Source of the DNA: Gymnopus androsaceus JB14
Taxonomy: Eukaryota > Basidiomycota > Agaricomycetes > Agaricales > Omphalotaceae
Direction: 5' to 3'
DNA: 23,751 nucleotides
Assembly (NCBI GenBank): GCA_009733575.1
Contig: ML770037.1
Location: 1-23,751 of the forward strand
Shown here: positions 1-10,340 of the stretch, piece after piece
Numbering within the stretch: the first letter of the stretch is position 1
Layout: each line of letters opens with the position of its first letter
The notes under the pieces: model-generated
What the model saw: the letters and a program-made list of their open reading frames with translations, nothing else
Database searches by the model: none
Told to the model about the DNA's origin: nothing
Program-made: the position numbers and the translations under genes

Positions 1-258
1 TGTAATGAACGGAATATGAACTCACTATCCTTGGTGCCATAACCATTAATTCCTCGAGGATTGGGCATATTTAGCAGTGAATTAATCAAGATACCATGTT
101 CGCTTTTGAACCTTTATGGATGCTGGCGGCTGTACTGCTGGTGTAGTCTTAAAAAAATCCAGATTACCAACACAAGACTGAGATTTCAAATAAAAAATGA
201 AACCAAGCTGCAGATACGCATGGTGCAACACAAGTATTCCAACGCAATGCGACTTCAG
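1..258. other. Gene-free flank, no feature recognised
   Basis: Short stretch upstream of the minisatellite. Open frames here are short and have no recognisable motif, and no conserved splice or protein pattern was seen. The last 30 bases already resemble the minisatellite unit (CCAACGCAATGC), so the array probably begins in a diverged form slightly before 259. Confidence 0.4.
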
Positions 259-735
259 ACTCACTGCCTCCAAGTCTTTCGTTTTCAAAATAGGAGTCTA
301 ACACAATGCGACTCAGACGCGATTCACTGCCTTCAAGTCTTTTGTTTGCAAGAAAGTGGTCCTACGCAACGCGATTCACTGCCTCCAAGTCTTTCGTTTG
401 CAAAAAAAGTACTCCAACGCAACACGACTCACTGCCTCCGAGTCTTTTGTTTGCAACGAATTGGTCCAATGCGACACGACTCACTGCCTCCGAGTCTTTT
501 GTTTGCAAAGAATTGGTCCAACGTGACATGACTCACTACCTCTGAGTCTTTCATTTTCAAAAAAAATGTAGTCCGACGCAACGCAACTCATTGCCTCCGA
601 GTCTTTTGTTTTTCAAAAAAAGTAGTCCGACGCGACGCAACTCATTGCCTCCGAGTCTTTCGTTTTCAAAAAAAGCAATCCGACATGATGCAACCCACTG
701 CCTCTGAGTCTTTTTTTCATAAAAAATAGTTTCGC
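259..735. repeat. Minisatellite, about 9 units of 52-63 bp
   Basis: Nine head-to-tail units start near 259, 322, 374, 427, 479, 531, 586, 640 and 692. Each contains a core ACTCACTGCCTCCGAGTCTT (or a close variant), a T/A-rich stretch (CGTTTTCAAAAAAAG) and a GTCCGACGCGACGC-like end. Spacing is 52-55 bp except for the first, 63-bp unit. In several units GACTC and GAGTC flank a 9-nt loop, giving a small hairpin per unit. The array ends about 50 bp before the alpha-kinase start. Translations of the array are repetitive peptides of shifting frame with no conserved protein signal, so it is treated as non-coding. Confidence 0.9.
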
Positions 736-786
736 CTCAGTCTGGCAACTCTGGCCATTGAGAATGGGTGAAATGAACCGTGAGTT

Positions 787-3333
787 ATGTCAACCAGTTC
801 CCATATAAGAGTGAGATTTTATTCTTGTGCTTCATCTCAAAAGCTTCCAATGGCCCAAGCTTGTCCGGGCTGCGAAAAACTATTTCCTCTTCAGCAATCT
901 CAAGGTAATTGTGCAAAATGCATGAAACTCGACTCGCTTAGTCAAGATTCTCAACAATACAAGGACATCTCTGTGGGTACCCAAAGTTATCACTACAGCC
1001 TTTACCTGACCTTTCAACAGCGCCAACTACAGTGTCTTGTCTGTGGAGTCGCCCGAAGGCATGGCATGCCGGAATGTGACTCCCCAGAGCTCCAAACATG
1101 TGGTTCACGAGATTGTAGTAAGTATTTTTCAGGAGGCCAAATGCAGCCACAAATACGAAGAGGTCCAAGTTAGTATTCATTTCAAGTCAAATGGAATCAT
1201 ATTACTGATGCTTTGCCAGACACGGCCAATATTCCACAGTCATACGTTGACCTTGCCCAAAAGACCCGAGATCGATTGCGTGCCAGTGTCCCGCCGGCTG
1301 CTGAACCGAGTAGGATTAATACAAACACATTGGTGCATCATGAAAGCATCATACACTCTCAAGAATACGAGTATGTGGTCTTCTGGCAGGTAAGTAAACC
1401 AAATTTGGAATTACATATACTGTCCTGAGATATGACTTTTATTACAGGCTATATTGTTGGGAGAGAGTGCTAAATTCAGCAAGACATTTGGGAATGGGGC
1501 AGAAAAACCCAAAGGGTCAACGTTTATGAATGGTAAGAATGGAATTTCAATGCGCAGAGATGATTTTAATGCATTCATCCAGAATTGAAAGCTTTGATTT
1601 TGGGTAAATTTAATGCTGAATTCACCGGATCAGGCCAGAACAACCAGCAACGTATCAAAGCGTGTGTACTCCTCACTGATGCTTGTCCATAAGTATATTC
1701 TGAATTTGTCTAGAGAGGAGACCAAATTTCGATGGCATACGGGTCGCATCCTAATTGCAGGGACCGAGGCTGCAACAGTTGACAATTTCTACATGATGCA
1801 CTCAAAAACATCCGCCGATCTTGAACTTTATATTCACAATCTCCCGGCTCATCTCAGCAAAGGCAATGGTTCCAAGAATGCCAAAACACGCAAGTTCTAC
1901 TTAGAATTTGCAATCAATTTTCAAGCTGTATGTAGCTTGACACAAATTCATTCATATTTCTGAGACTAATTCTCCTTAGTACAAGATCCGCACTGAGCTC
2001 AATGATGATTTTTTGTTTGCTTCCAAAAACAAAACATCTAAACTTTCGGTCACCCGGAAGCGTACCCGCTCAACTTCTGGAATTTCCCTTTCCAGTATTC
2101 AAGGTGACAAACGTTCCAAAGGGGGATCGAGTAAGTCAACTTTTCACTATTAAATCACCTTGGAGTACTTAAGCTTAATATGACATAGGATCCGCATCGT
2201 TGGCATTGCAGTCCCAGTATATGCCAATGCCTAATGCTTATGGGACACAAATCAAGATCTATTCGCCTACTCACGTCGAATTCAAGCGGTTCGACTGTGA
2301 AGTTGATACACGCAGCTTACAATTCAAGTTTCTCAACTTGCAGGCCGATTCTCCTAACATTAAAGGACAGCTAGATGACAAGCCATTTGCTGAAGGAGGT
2401 ATGAAGCTTGCTTTTGATGTACGTGCATTGTTAGCATTGAGTGTAACAATCTAACTCAGAATTTTTAATAGCTCCAAGTAGGGAACCAGCAGCTGGTTGC
2501 GAAGCGTTATAATAAATTCACGCCAAGTGTTAATAGTGGTGTTCTCACTGATGCCGACAAAATTAAACAGAATAGATCCATGATTTATGCTGATGCTGCT
2601 CGTCTTGCCCAGGGTGCAGCTTTTATGAAGAGCTTTTACACTAGAGCCAAGATGCTCGGCGCGACTGATATGGACCTCCGTAAGTTCGCATTTTGAGCTT
2701 ACAAGTAACTCCATCTCACTGTATGCTTGATACTACAGATATTCAGTTTGCTACAGGGTTCCTTGCTCAAGAAACAGGTTGCAGTCCGAGTCTTGCCTCT
2801 GGAATTCTCTCTTTTCTTGATGACTCGGACTTTTTGGACTTGGATGATTTGACCTGGGATAAGGAAGGAATTACATGGCTGGTCGAAGAGAAGAGAAGCT
2901 CAACATTCACAAAATTTACTGGGACGGTTGTGCATGTACCATCCAGCAATGGAGGCGAAACCTCCAATACAGTGCATGCCTTCGCCCATTATGTACATTG
3001 GTACACCAATGGTCAACTTGTCATGGCGGACCTTCAGGGTAACATTAAAGCTCAAATATCCAACATTACGGAGCTCACAAGGTGTTATAGGAACACAAGT
3101 CTCCGAGAATGGGAAGGACTTCCTTGTATTGTTTGACCCGATGACGCACACTGTAGCTGGGTAAGTCATCTGATACCTAGTACATGAATGTCTTCTAACT
3201 TTTTTTCAGGAACTCGGGCTGCGGCGACCACGGTGAGGCTGGGATCAAAGGTTTTGTGAACGATCACAAGTGTAACGAGGTCTGCGAATTGATGGAACTA
3301 TCTGGCCTTCAGGACAATGAAGAAGACTCGTAA
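787..3333 (+). CDS. Alpha-type protein kinase with N-terminal CxxC domain, 12 exons
   Basis: Atypical (MHCK/EF2K-type) serine/threonine kinase of about 654 aa. Eleven GT-AG introns keep the frame: 973-1020, 1169-1219, 1390-1447, 1533-1582, 1662-1713, 1928-1979, 2131-2188, 2419-2471, 2680-2738, 3039-3090 and 3161-3209. An in-frame stop at 781 makes 787 the first ATG; the ATG at 850, just before the first CxxC, is an alternative start. The N-terminus has paired cysteines (CPGC, CAKC, CLVC) resembling a zinc ribbon, as I recall from fungal family members. The C-terminal kinase domain shows GGMKLAF, WLVEEKR, ADLQG, LFDPMTHT and a final NSGCGDHGEAGIKGF followed by HKCNEVC. In this family the His and Cys residues of that last motif, with an upstream His, bind the structural zinc. 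No disabling lesion was found. Exon 2 could also start slightly differently using the GTAAGT at 1118. The substrate is unknown. Confidence 0.9.
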
Positions 3334-3674
3334 TTATACTAGTATTTAGTGTCACTACTCACATGCACCAGTTTTGTGCTCGAAATAGGTATACATTGTA
3401 TGATTATACCAAGCGCTCAAACTGGTTCGGCTGACATTTGAAAATATATTTTAAAAATGAACCGCGTAGCTCCCGCCTACCGCAGCTCGAGATCTCCTCA
3501 TCCCCGACTCTGACCGAAGGGAAGGGAGGGTCCTGTCTGCAGCGATCGGACAAAAATCCACCAAAAAAACCACTCTAGGTAATTTTTTCCCGCGCTCCAC
3601 GTTAGCCACGTTTCTGCTTATACATGAAACAATGACAATTTTTCCGGTCTTTTGTCTACCCCCACCATCTCCAT
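3334..3674. other. Intergenic stretch after the kinase
   Basis: This follows the kinase stop codon and holds no credible gene. A G/C-rich patch lies around 3465-3600 (CTCCCGCCTACCGCAGCTCG). It could be the lost 5' edge of the Helitron-like fragment downstream, but no clear terminus is visible. Confidence 0.35.
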
Positions 3675-5005
3675 TTGCGTTGGACTTTGACCTTGGATAA
3701 AACTCATAAGATGTCTATAAAAGATCTTTATGTTTTTGCTTTAACTTCTGTCCCGCGTTGGGCCGTCATTGAATCTGAAGAACTTCGCCGAGAACAATTG
3801 AATTGCTTGCAAATATCTGATTTCAGTACTCTGTCCCTCTCCATCAAAGAAATAAACCCTCGTTGGTGAATTTTGTATTGGAACAGTGTCGCGTTTTACA
3901 GCCTACCATCCAAACTGGTTCTAATGCTTATGGAACAATTTGTTCCCAGTTTTATGCAAATTTTGGATCGGTTATTTATCGGTCTCTTGTCAAAGCTTTA
4001 CCTGATGCTGCCGACCGTGAACCACATCCCTACCATCAGGTGGAGTTTCTGCCTTCCTTGAAGCAAGCACTGTTAACATGCCCTTCCTGCGACATTGATC
4101 AATTATTGACTTTGTTATCAGTCAAATCTACATCTCGCGCAGGCACCTTGTTTTACCGATTCAGATCACCCAGTATTAAAGCTAATATTGAATCTAATGA
4201 CATTTTTACACTGTTGAGCAAGGTTTTCCAACAGCAATTTCTCTTGTATATGGTCTCCAATTAGACACTTATTGAGTATTACCTTAGCAAGAACTTTGAT
4301 AACATCGAGCGCAATACTTCACATGATGTTTGCAGTTTGATATTCACTATTATGGAAGGTCGTCCGTCTATTCTCAGTGCCATTTTATCTGCATTCTCTA
4401 CTTTTGCAACAAATTATAATCTTGGTCTCCCTATTCCAGGCTCTCTCAACGATTGCAAACGCCTTGAAAGAAAACAAGCACACATTCAATGAGTCACAAA
4501 TGAGATTCTTGCTTTAGAAGCAGCGAAAGAAATATGGCCACAGCCTGTACCTGACTCTACAATCAAAGAATGTTTTGCATCCTACCGGAATTCAATTCAA
4601 TATAAACCTCTATCAGTTTGCGCCTCATGTGGTGCGGAGGATTGACTGAGAAGTGGTTCATTTATTCAAAGTGGTTCATTTATTCCACTTGCAGCGCTAC
4701 CTCCGCTGGACAATCTTCGCGTGACTAATAATTACATTCTGGAGCATACACCTCTTTCGTGGTTCAGATACTTACATGAATCTTTGGATGGCCTCCTTTT
4801 GGAACCTAAAGGCATTTGCGCTACAGATGAATCCTGTACACAATTTGAAATATATTTGTGTGTTCAATGCTATGGTGCCCTTTCAAAGAACAATATGCCT
4901 CAATTGGCATTGAACAATAACTTGTATCGCAGTGAGCTCCCCCTTGATTTAAAAGATATAACCTGGGTTGAAGAGATGGCTTGCGCCTTGTATTGTACAA
5001 TGTAG
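3675..5005 (+). pseudogene. Helitron-type replicase/helicase gene, decayed N-terminal fragment
   Basis: One reading frame runs from about 3863 to 5005 with in-frame stops at 4262, 4490 and 4643. Before it, 3675-3869 is open in another frame, implying a frameshift near 3868. The C-terminal part has CASCGAED, then LCVQCYGALSKNNMPQLAL, then a segment on the pattern P-x-L-x-D-I-T-x-x-E-E-M. This cysteine-pair block, followed by a 'K..P.LAL.N.L' segment, matches the region upstream of the Rep/helicase domains in fungal Helitron proteins (DUF6570-like, from memory). The Rep and helicase domains are missing, so this is only the front of the gene. An 18-bp tandem duplication (4651-4668 and 4669-4686) adds six residues next to the third stop. 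Non-functional. Confidence 0.65.
4651..4686. repeat. 18-bp tandem duplication inside Helitron remnant
   Basis: The sequence AAGTGGTTCATTTATTCA is immediately repeated with one change in the last base. The copy length is a multiple of three, so it inserts six codons in the remnant frame. It looks like a slippage duplication in decaying sequence. Confidence 0.85.
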
Positions 5006-5120
5006 TACCGCAGCATGTATAATATTGTTGATTTATTGTGTATACCTTGGGTGGTTATACTTATACTTGTAGTGATACGTTCTTAGTCTTTTTTTCAGAT
5101 AATGCGGCCAGTCGGGGATT

Positions 5121-5139
5121 GCCACGGCAGTGGCGCTAA
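5121..5139 (+). other. Possible Helitron 3' hairpin plus CTAA
   Basis: GCCAC (5121-5125) and GTGGC (5130-5134) form a 5-bp stem with a GGCA loop, followed by CTAA at 5136-5139. Helitrons end with a small GC-rich hairpin and a CTRR terminus. Here the hairpin sits closer to CTAA than usual and the stem is short. It lies 116 bp after the replicase remnant in the right orientation. Suggestive only. Confidence 0.25.
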
Positions 5140-5151
5140 GGATTGCATACA

Positions 5152-5154
5152 TTA
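5152..5154. repeat. Left TTA target-site duplication of Harbinger element
   Basis: TTA directly before the left terminal inverted repeat, matched by TTA at 8209-8211 right after the right one. A 3-bp TTA/TAA duplication is typical of PIF/Harbinger insertion. Confidence 0.9.
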
Positions 5155-5240
5155 GAGTCTGTTCAGCCAAGTATTTTGTTGATTTACAATTTATGATTTA
5201 CAATTTCTGAGAAACATTGGTAAGCAGCGCGTGATTGATT
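5155..5240 (+). repeat. Left terminal inverted repeat of Harbinger element
   Basis: Begins GAGTCTGTTCAGCCAAG and pairs with the reverse complement of 8123-8208. It contains an internal direct repeat: GATTTACAATTT occurs twice, separated by AT. That repeat could act as a pair of transposase or Myb-protein binding sites (inference). Confidence 0.95.
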
Positions 5241-5316
5241 TTGGGCGCTCCGCATACCCGAATCCATCGGATGTAATCCCCTGCATCAATAAGGACACAG
5301 TTTAACACTTCCCCTC

Positions 5317-6644
5317 ATGCCTACACTCAACGAGGTGACTCCAGAGCAGGTACAACTCATACCGCTGTCAGCTGCTTTCATTATGCACACAGTTGCAGCT
5401 GCAGTGAACCTCTATAGTGACTCAAAGTATTGGAAACAACCTTATCATACCTCTGCACTTACAGGGTATGCTTGGGTCCAAGAGCTGAAAAATGGTCACC
5501 CAGACCGCATCCACTGTGAGCTGGGTGTGCTTCTGCATGTATTCTTGGGCCTTGCATATGAGCTCAAGCTCCTTGGCTTCCGCACTTCTAGATATGGGAT
5601 CACAGTTGATGAACAGCTTGCCATATTTTTGTACACCTGTGTAACCGGATTGTCTGTTCGCCATGTAGGAGAGAGGTTTCAACATTCAAATGAGACAATT
5701 TCAAAGTGGGTACTCTACTATTTTACTCTTTAAAAGTCTTATCCTGTATCAATATTTATTTCCGCAGAGTGTGCATTGCATTCTCATCACCAGAATTTTA
5801 CAACAAATTTGTCTGCCTCCCCACTGCAAATGATCCTCCTCCATACCTTTGTTGTAATCGGAAACTCTGGCCCTTTTTCAAAGGCTGTCTTGGTGCTATA
5901 GATGGTTCACACATTGCATCAGCCCCACCTGCCACTGATCGTAGTAACTCCCACAACCGAAAGGGATTTGTATCACAAAATGTACTTGCCATCTGCTCAT
6001 TCAGTATGATGTTTATATACTCGAGTATGTCCTATGTGGCTGGGATGGCTCTGTCACAGATGCATGTCTCAATGATTTGCCCGTTCCAAAAGGCTGCTAC
6101 TATCTGGGCGATGCTGGTTTTGCACTATGCGATACAATTCTTACCCCATACCGTGGTGTTTGATACCATCTAGCTGAGTGGGGTCAAGCTAATGTTAGGT
6201 ATGATACTTATCTGTTATACATATTTCTTTTTAATTCTCATAGCAATCTATAGACCTAAGACACCACAGGAGTTGTATAATCTGTGCCATGCTCAAGCAT
6301 GCAACATTATTGAACGTATCTTTGGTGTCATAAAGAAGCATTGGTTGATTCTTACTTTGCCTGCCCACTATGATATGACTATTCAGGCTCATATCCCAGC
6401 TGCACTTGCTGCTGTACACAACTATATTATAGAACATGATCCCTTCGAAGTCCCAGAGCTACAGGACCCCAACTTTGACATTGATCCTATGCCAGGTCAG
6501 CATGTTGATGCAGATGATGTAGGTGAGCTGGGAGAGGCTGAACTCAGCAATGAAGAGAAAGAGCGGCAAGTGCCAAGGGGGATTCCATTGCTCAAGCAAT
6601 GTGGGTACAATATCAAGAAGTACTTGCCCAAGCAATGGATGTAG
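5317..6644 (+). pseudogene. Harbinger (HARBI1-like, DDE_Tnp_4) transposase, broken
   Basis: Three exons, with introns 5706-5767 (donor GTGGGT) and 6199-6253, encode about 400 aa, a normal length for the family. The N-terminal half is helical, as in the helix-turn-helix part of these transposases. The catalytic triad is visible: D in GAIDGSHI (about residue 175), D in YYLGDAGFAL, and E in NIIERIFGVIKKHW. The C-terminus is acidic and ends at a TAG at 6642. Two lesions were found. An 8-nt insertion near 6021-6028 shifts the frame after FIY. A TGA at 6161-6163 stands where an Arg (YRGVR-type motif) is expected, so probably CGA to TGA. The ATG at 5317 follows the left terminal repeat by 76 bp. Non-functional as it stands. 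Confidence 0.9.
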
Positions 6645-6712
6645 ATAATTAAACAGATTGAAAGTACAATATAGATATTTTAAGAAACCAAATTCAAAAT
6701 AATTACCACAAA

Positions 6713-8031
6713 CTAATTAGGAATTAAATCAAAGTCAAAAACATCATCATCCTCAGGTGGAGGTTCAATCCAAAGCTGCCTTGCAATCCAATATTGGTGG
6801 TCAGGAGAAGATGAAATGGACATGTATGTGTCAACTTTCTTGGTATCCTCAAAGATATCAATTAATTCGATTCGGTTCCTGCGAGTAAGCCACTGTTCCC
6901 TGTCCACCTGAGAAATTGCAGCCATCCGGCGTGACGGACTAGATGCAAGATTATCCCGTGATGATGGTGGACACAAGCTATCGGCAGCTTTTTTGAATCA
7001 TTCTCCAAAACAGTCAACCGCCCCACTAATATCCTTCAGGGCATCACTAGCAGTAGGCTGAGCATGGACATTACGCTGGTTGGAAGCATTACTACCTGCG
7101 CGCTTCAGACTCACAGGAGTCTGAGTGCAGAGTGGAGCAATGAGGGCCTACAAAATAGACATTAAAGCCTTGTATAGAATAGTAGTGCTGTACTAACCTC
7201 ATCAAGGCCAGGATCCAAGATTTCTTGGGAGTTTGCCTGAGACTCGGATTGAAAGCCCAAGTCCTTATTCAGCTGGCTCTCATTCCATGGTGGGCTTTGA
7301 CAAGAAGGAGGAGGAGCAATGCCAGTTGGAGTAGCAGGAAGATTGATATTTTGTGGAATAGGATCAGATGTCAATGCAGTTCCGGAACTATCCTCAGCTG
7401 CAGAAGAAGTGGATGGCTGGGTGTTGTGTCCATGAGTACCTTGGGTAGGCCGGTAAACATTTCCACCTTTAGCCTTGTCTGGAGTCAGCATGTCTGCCCA
7501 TTCCCACAACGGCCAGCCGGTATTCTTGAATGGCCAGCAATTGGGCCGGTTAGCAATGATACCTGCCCAAACAGACTCCTCATGGTCAGTGTGAACACCA
7601 GAGCCGTCAACGTCACTCCAACTAAGGCCGGATCCTTCATGTTTGAGGAAATTGACAGCTGAATAGGTTGAAAAAATCTATAGTAACAGCACAAGTCAGC
7701 ACATCAACACGTTGACGTGTCAAACATTAAAAATTCAATTAGCACGTACATCTGCAATCTTCTTTCTAACACCGCTCTCTTTCTTCAACCCGCCAACATG
7801 GATATGCCCATTCAAGTGTGCTGATGCACTCTTGATAACAGCTGCCTTGAATTTTTTGGTTTCTCCTGCCGCCGCGACATGTGGAAGAAGGAAGATGCAA
7901 AGGTCTTTGCAATCTTCAAAGAGCCAAATGCAATTGGCATCCGGTTTAATGTAGATGGTGAGGTCAATTCCTTTTGGATCAGGTACAAAGCAAGGGGCTA
8001 CGCATTTGGTAGGCTTTTTTCCTGGGTCCAT
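6713..8031 (-). pseudogene. Harbinger second gene, Myb/SANT-like DNA-binding protein, one nonsense codon
   Basis: Three exons on the minus strand (8031-7750, 7677-7198 and 7147-6713) encode about 398 aa. Introns are 7678-7749 and 7148-7197. The first exon has a Myb/SANT-like pattern: a tryptophan, then LCIFLLPHVAAAGETKKFK, then LNGHIHVGGLKK. The second exon continues with GLSWSDVDGSG and a VWAGIIANRPNCWPFKNTGW stretch. The rest is a Ser/Pro/Gln-rich linker and a charged C-terminal helix region ending in acidic residues. In Harbinger elements the Myb-like protein helps the transposase enter the nucleus and bind the ends. A TGA at 7000-6998 sits inside FGE-stop-FKKAADS and is probably a former CGA. 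A stop lies just upstream of ATG 8031, supporting that start. Confidence 0.85.
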
Positions 8032-8122
8032 TTGGCTAAAAACACGTCAAGCGTTGAGCGAATTGAAGAGGAAGGAAGCACAGGTACTTCCGCTGGAGGC
8101 TTGGTACAGTCATTTCTCACGA

Positions 8123-8208
8123 AATCAATCACGCACTGCTTACCAATGGTTCTTGGAAATTGTAAATCATAAATTGTAAATCAACAAAATACTTGGCTGA
8201 ACAGACTC
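8123..8208 (-). repeat. Right terminal inverted repeat of Harbinger element
   Basis: Reverse complement of 5155-5240, ending GGCTGAACAGACTC at 8208 and followed by the TTA duplication at 8209-8211. The outer 53 bp are identical to the left end. Confidence 0.95.
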
Positions 8209-8211
8209 TTA

Positions 8212-8360
8212 CATTCAAGTGATTTCAATTGGATATTGACTTTCGAGGGCACACTATACGTACATACAATTTATTTACTGTAAGTACTTAGTACCAACTT
8301 GAAAGCTATCAGCAAAATTAAGCCCTTCAAGTTAGTCTCAAGATATTAGAAACTTACTAC
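8212..8360. other. Spacer between Harbinger element and GMC 3' end
   Basis: AT-rich, no gene. It probably holds the 3' untranslated part of the GMC gene, which is read toward the Harbinger element. Confidence 0.5.
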
Positions 8361-9896
8361 TTAGCGCTCTAATCCCCAGGTCAACTTGATATTGTCCGCA
8401 ATCTTCTCAGCAAGTGCATCTGAAAGGAGGACTATGAATGATAATGACAAACATGAGATTAATACTATACTCACAAACCATACTTTGGGGATGACCGGGA
8501 GGGAGGATAGGGAATGAGCTGGCATCTACGACCTGCAGTTTCTGAACACCAATGACTTGTGCATGGGTGTCAACCACTGCAAGGGGATCATTGAGTGCAC
8601 CCATTTTGCAGGTGGCAGATGCATGCCAGAGCATCACAGATGAGTCTCTGATTATGTTCGTCAGTTCTTCATTTGTCTGGTATTGGGTACCCGGATAATA
8701 TTCAGGACCGGCTAGACCTCTAAGAACAGCTGTGGTGCCAAAGATTTCCCTTGTATGTTTGCACCCAGCAAGGATAATTGCTTGGTTGGCGGGATGGTCA
8801 AGCCAGTTTGGGTTAATGAGGGGAAGGTCATTTGTATCAGCTGAGACAATAGTGACATTGCCTCTGGATAGCAGAGCCACCAACCCAATGGCAATACTTC
8901 CACAGTTTCCGGGGCTGGGCTGATCAGTAGTGGGCAATGCTAGAGGATGATTGTGGTAAGCTTGAGATGGCACAAAAAATATCGACGCTATCCTCACAGA
9001 AATTTCCCAAGTATCCACTGGCAGAGAGGTACTGGATGCAGAATGAGTCAAGCAAGTAAGACTCAGGGAGTGTGTACACTTACCTCAATCTCAGGCCAGT
9101 CTGAAGGGAAATAATCCAAGTCCTTGAGAACATCGGAAGAAAAGTTTTGATGCAAAGAGTTTGGGATATTTTCCCATGCTAAAAAGTCGAGGTTGTTGTT
9201 GCTCAATGGCCCAGTACCGTTAGTTTCCCATTGGGAAATGCTCTCTGCTTGATACGTAGCGTCCTGAAGAAAATATCAGACCTAGTAGCTCTGGAAAAGT
9301 CTCATTCAACTAACATTCACAAAACGAGTGGCGCTGTTGGTTACAATAGGGAAAGTAATGCCAGCTATAACATGATCCCACATATTCTGAAGATGTATTA
9401 TTTAGTCAAGGAACCAAAGAAATGAATTTGAAACTCACCTGTCCAACATTAGCATTATCTACAATGACAGGAATTCCAAAAGTTTCCAACATAGCTGAAG
9501 GACCGATGCCAGAAACCATGAGCAGTTGAGGTGATTGAAATGCTCCTGCCGACACAATAACTTCTTTGGTGGCATTAATATTGAATACATGGAACCCAGT
9601 CACGTTGACCTGAACACCTGAAGCATTGTTCTGAGAGTCGAAGAGAATCTTCTTGGCCATTGTTAAATCAAATACTTTGAGGTTGGTACAATTCAAGGAA
9701 GCAGTCAAGAATGTCTCTTGCTCTGAGTGAACCATTGGGATCAATGGTCTCTGAACAGTATTGAGCTCCCAAGAGTGTGCCAGAGTTAAAGCTGGTGGTC
9801 GAGTTGATTCCAATTTTGTTAAATCCAGCCTGCAAATAGCTATATATTATCTGTTTAGTAAACTTGAAGATGAAGCTATCAAAAGCAGCATTACCT

Positions 9897-10340
9897 AAAC
9901 CACCATCATGAACACACCGAGCACATATACCGTGTCCACCCTGGCCACTCAGCCCACATAAATGGAGCAATGAGTAGGACCATGAGGTCAGAACACCATG
10001 AAATGTGAATCTTGAGTTGTATATATGATTCAGGTTGTTGTCCTCGTTGCTACCCCTATAAACCACCATAAACATGCCAAATGTATATACCATGCCAACC
10101 TAGGCCGCTCTGCTCAGATAAATGGAGCTGTGAGCAGGACCTTGATGCCATGAGACTACGAAATGTAGTTTGAGATGTATATATGTGTTAGTCGTTGTCA
10201 ACAGTACTACCCCTTTTCCATCTCCTATCCTTGCTGTGTCAACCGAGGCCACTACTCCCGCATAGATGGAACTGCGAACAGGACCTTAATGCCATGATGC
10301 TATGACATTTGAGCCGAATACATTGATCAAGATCATCTGC
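9897..10340. repeat. Three diverged tandem units of about 120-163 bp
   Basis: Units begin near 9897, 10060 and 10218. Shared blocks in order are AAACCACCAT, a TGTCCACCCTGGCC-like or ATGCCAACCTAGGCC-like stretch, TAAATGGAGC or TAGATGGAAC, GCAGGACCTTGATGCCATGA, and TTGAGATGTATATATG. Divergence between units is high. They precede the LINE 3' sequence within the insertion and could be part of that element's non-coding region or an older repeat. Confidence 0.65.

Larger units (their letters stand above)
5155..8208 (+). mobile_element. PIF/Harbinger DNA transposon, complete, 3054 bp
   Basis: The element is bounded by 86-bp terminal inverted repeats (5155-5240 and 8123-8208). The outer 53 bp match perfectly and 4 mismatches fall in the inner 33. 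It starts GAGTCTGTTCAGCC, ends GGCTGAACAGACTC, and is flanked by TTA on both sides. Inside are the two genes expected for this superfamily: a DDE_Tnp_4 (HARBI1-like) transposase on + and a Myb/SANT-like DNA-binding protein on -. They are convergent, with 68 bp between their ends. Both are inactivated by small changes, so the copy is structurally complete but probably needs a transposase made elsewhere. Confidence 0.95.

Noticed and set aside
61..545. Repetitive open frames reading through the minisatellite
   Set aside because: They change frame between units and encode low-complexity repeats with no conserved motif or splice context.
259..735. CRISPR-like array
   Set aside because: The units are diverged tandem copies with no unique spacers between constant repeats, and the surrounding genes are intron-rich and eukaryotic.
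1118..1219. Alternative first GTAAGT donor at 1118 for the second kinase intron
   Set aside because: It would give a 102-nt intron, twice the typical size. The GTTAGT donor at 1169 gives 51 nt and keeps the frame.
8961..8997. 37-nt GMC intron ending at CTCAAG
   Set aside because: Too short; the CTCTAG acceptor at 8940 gives 58 nt and a protein segment closer to the family.
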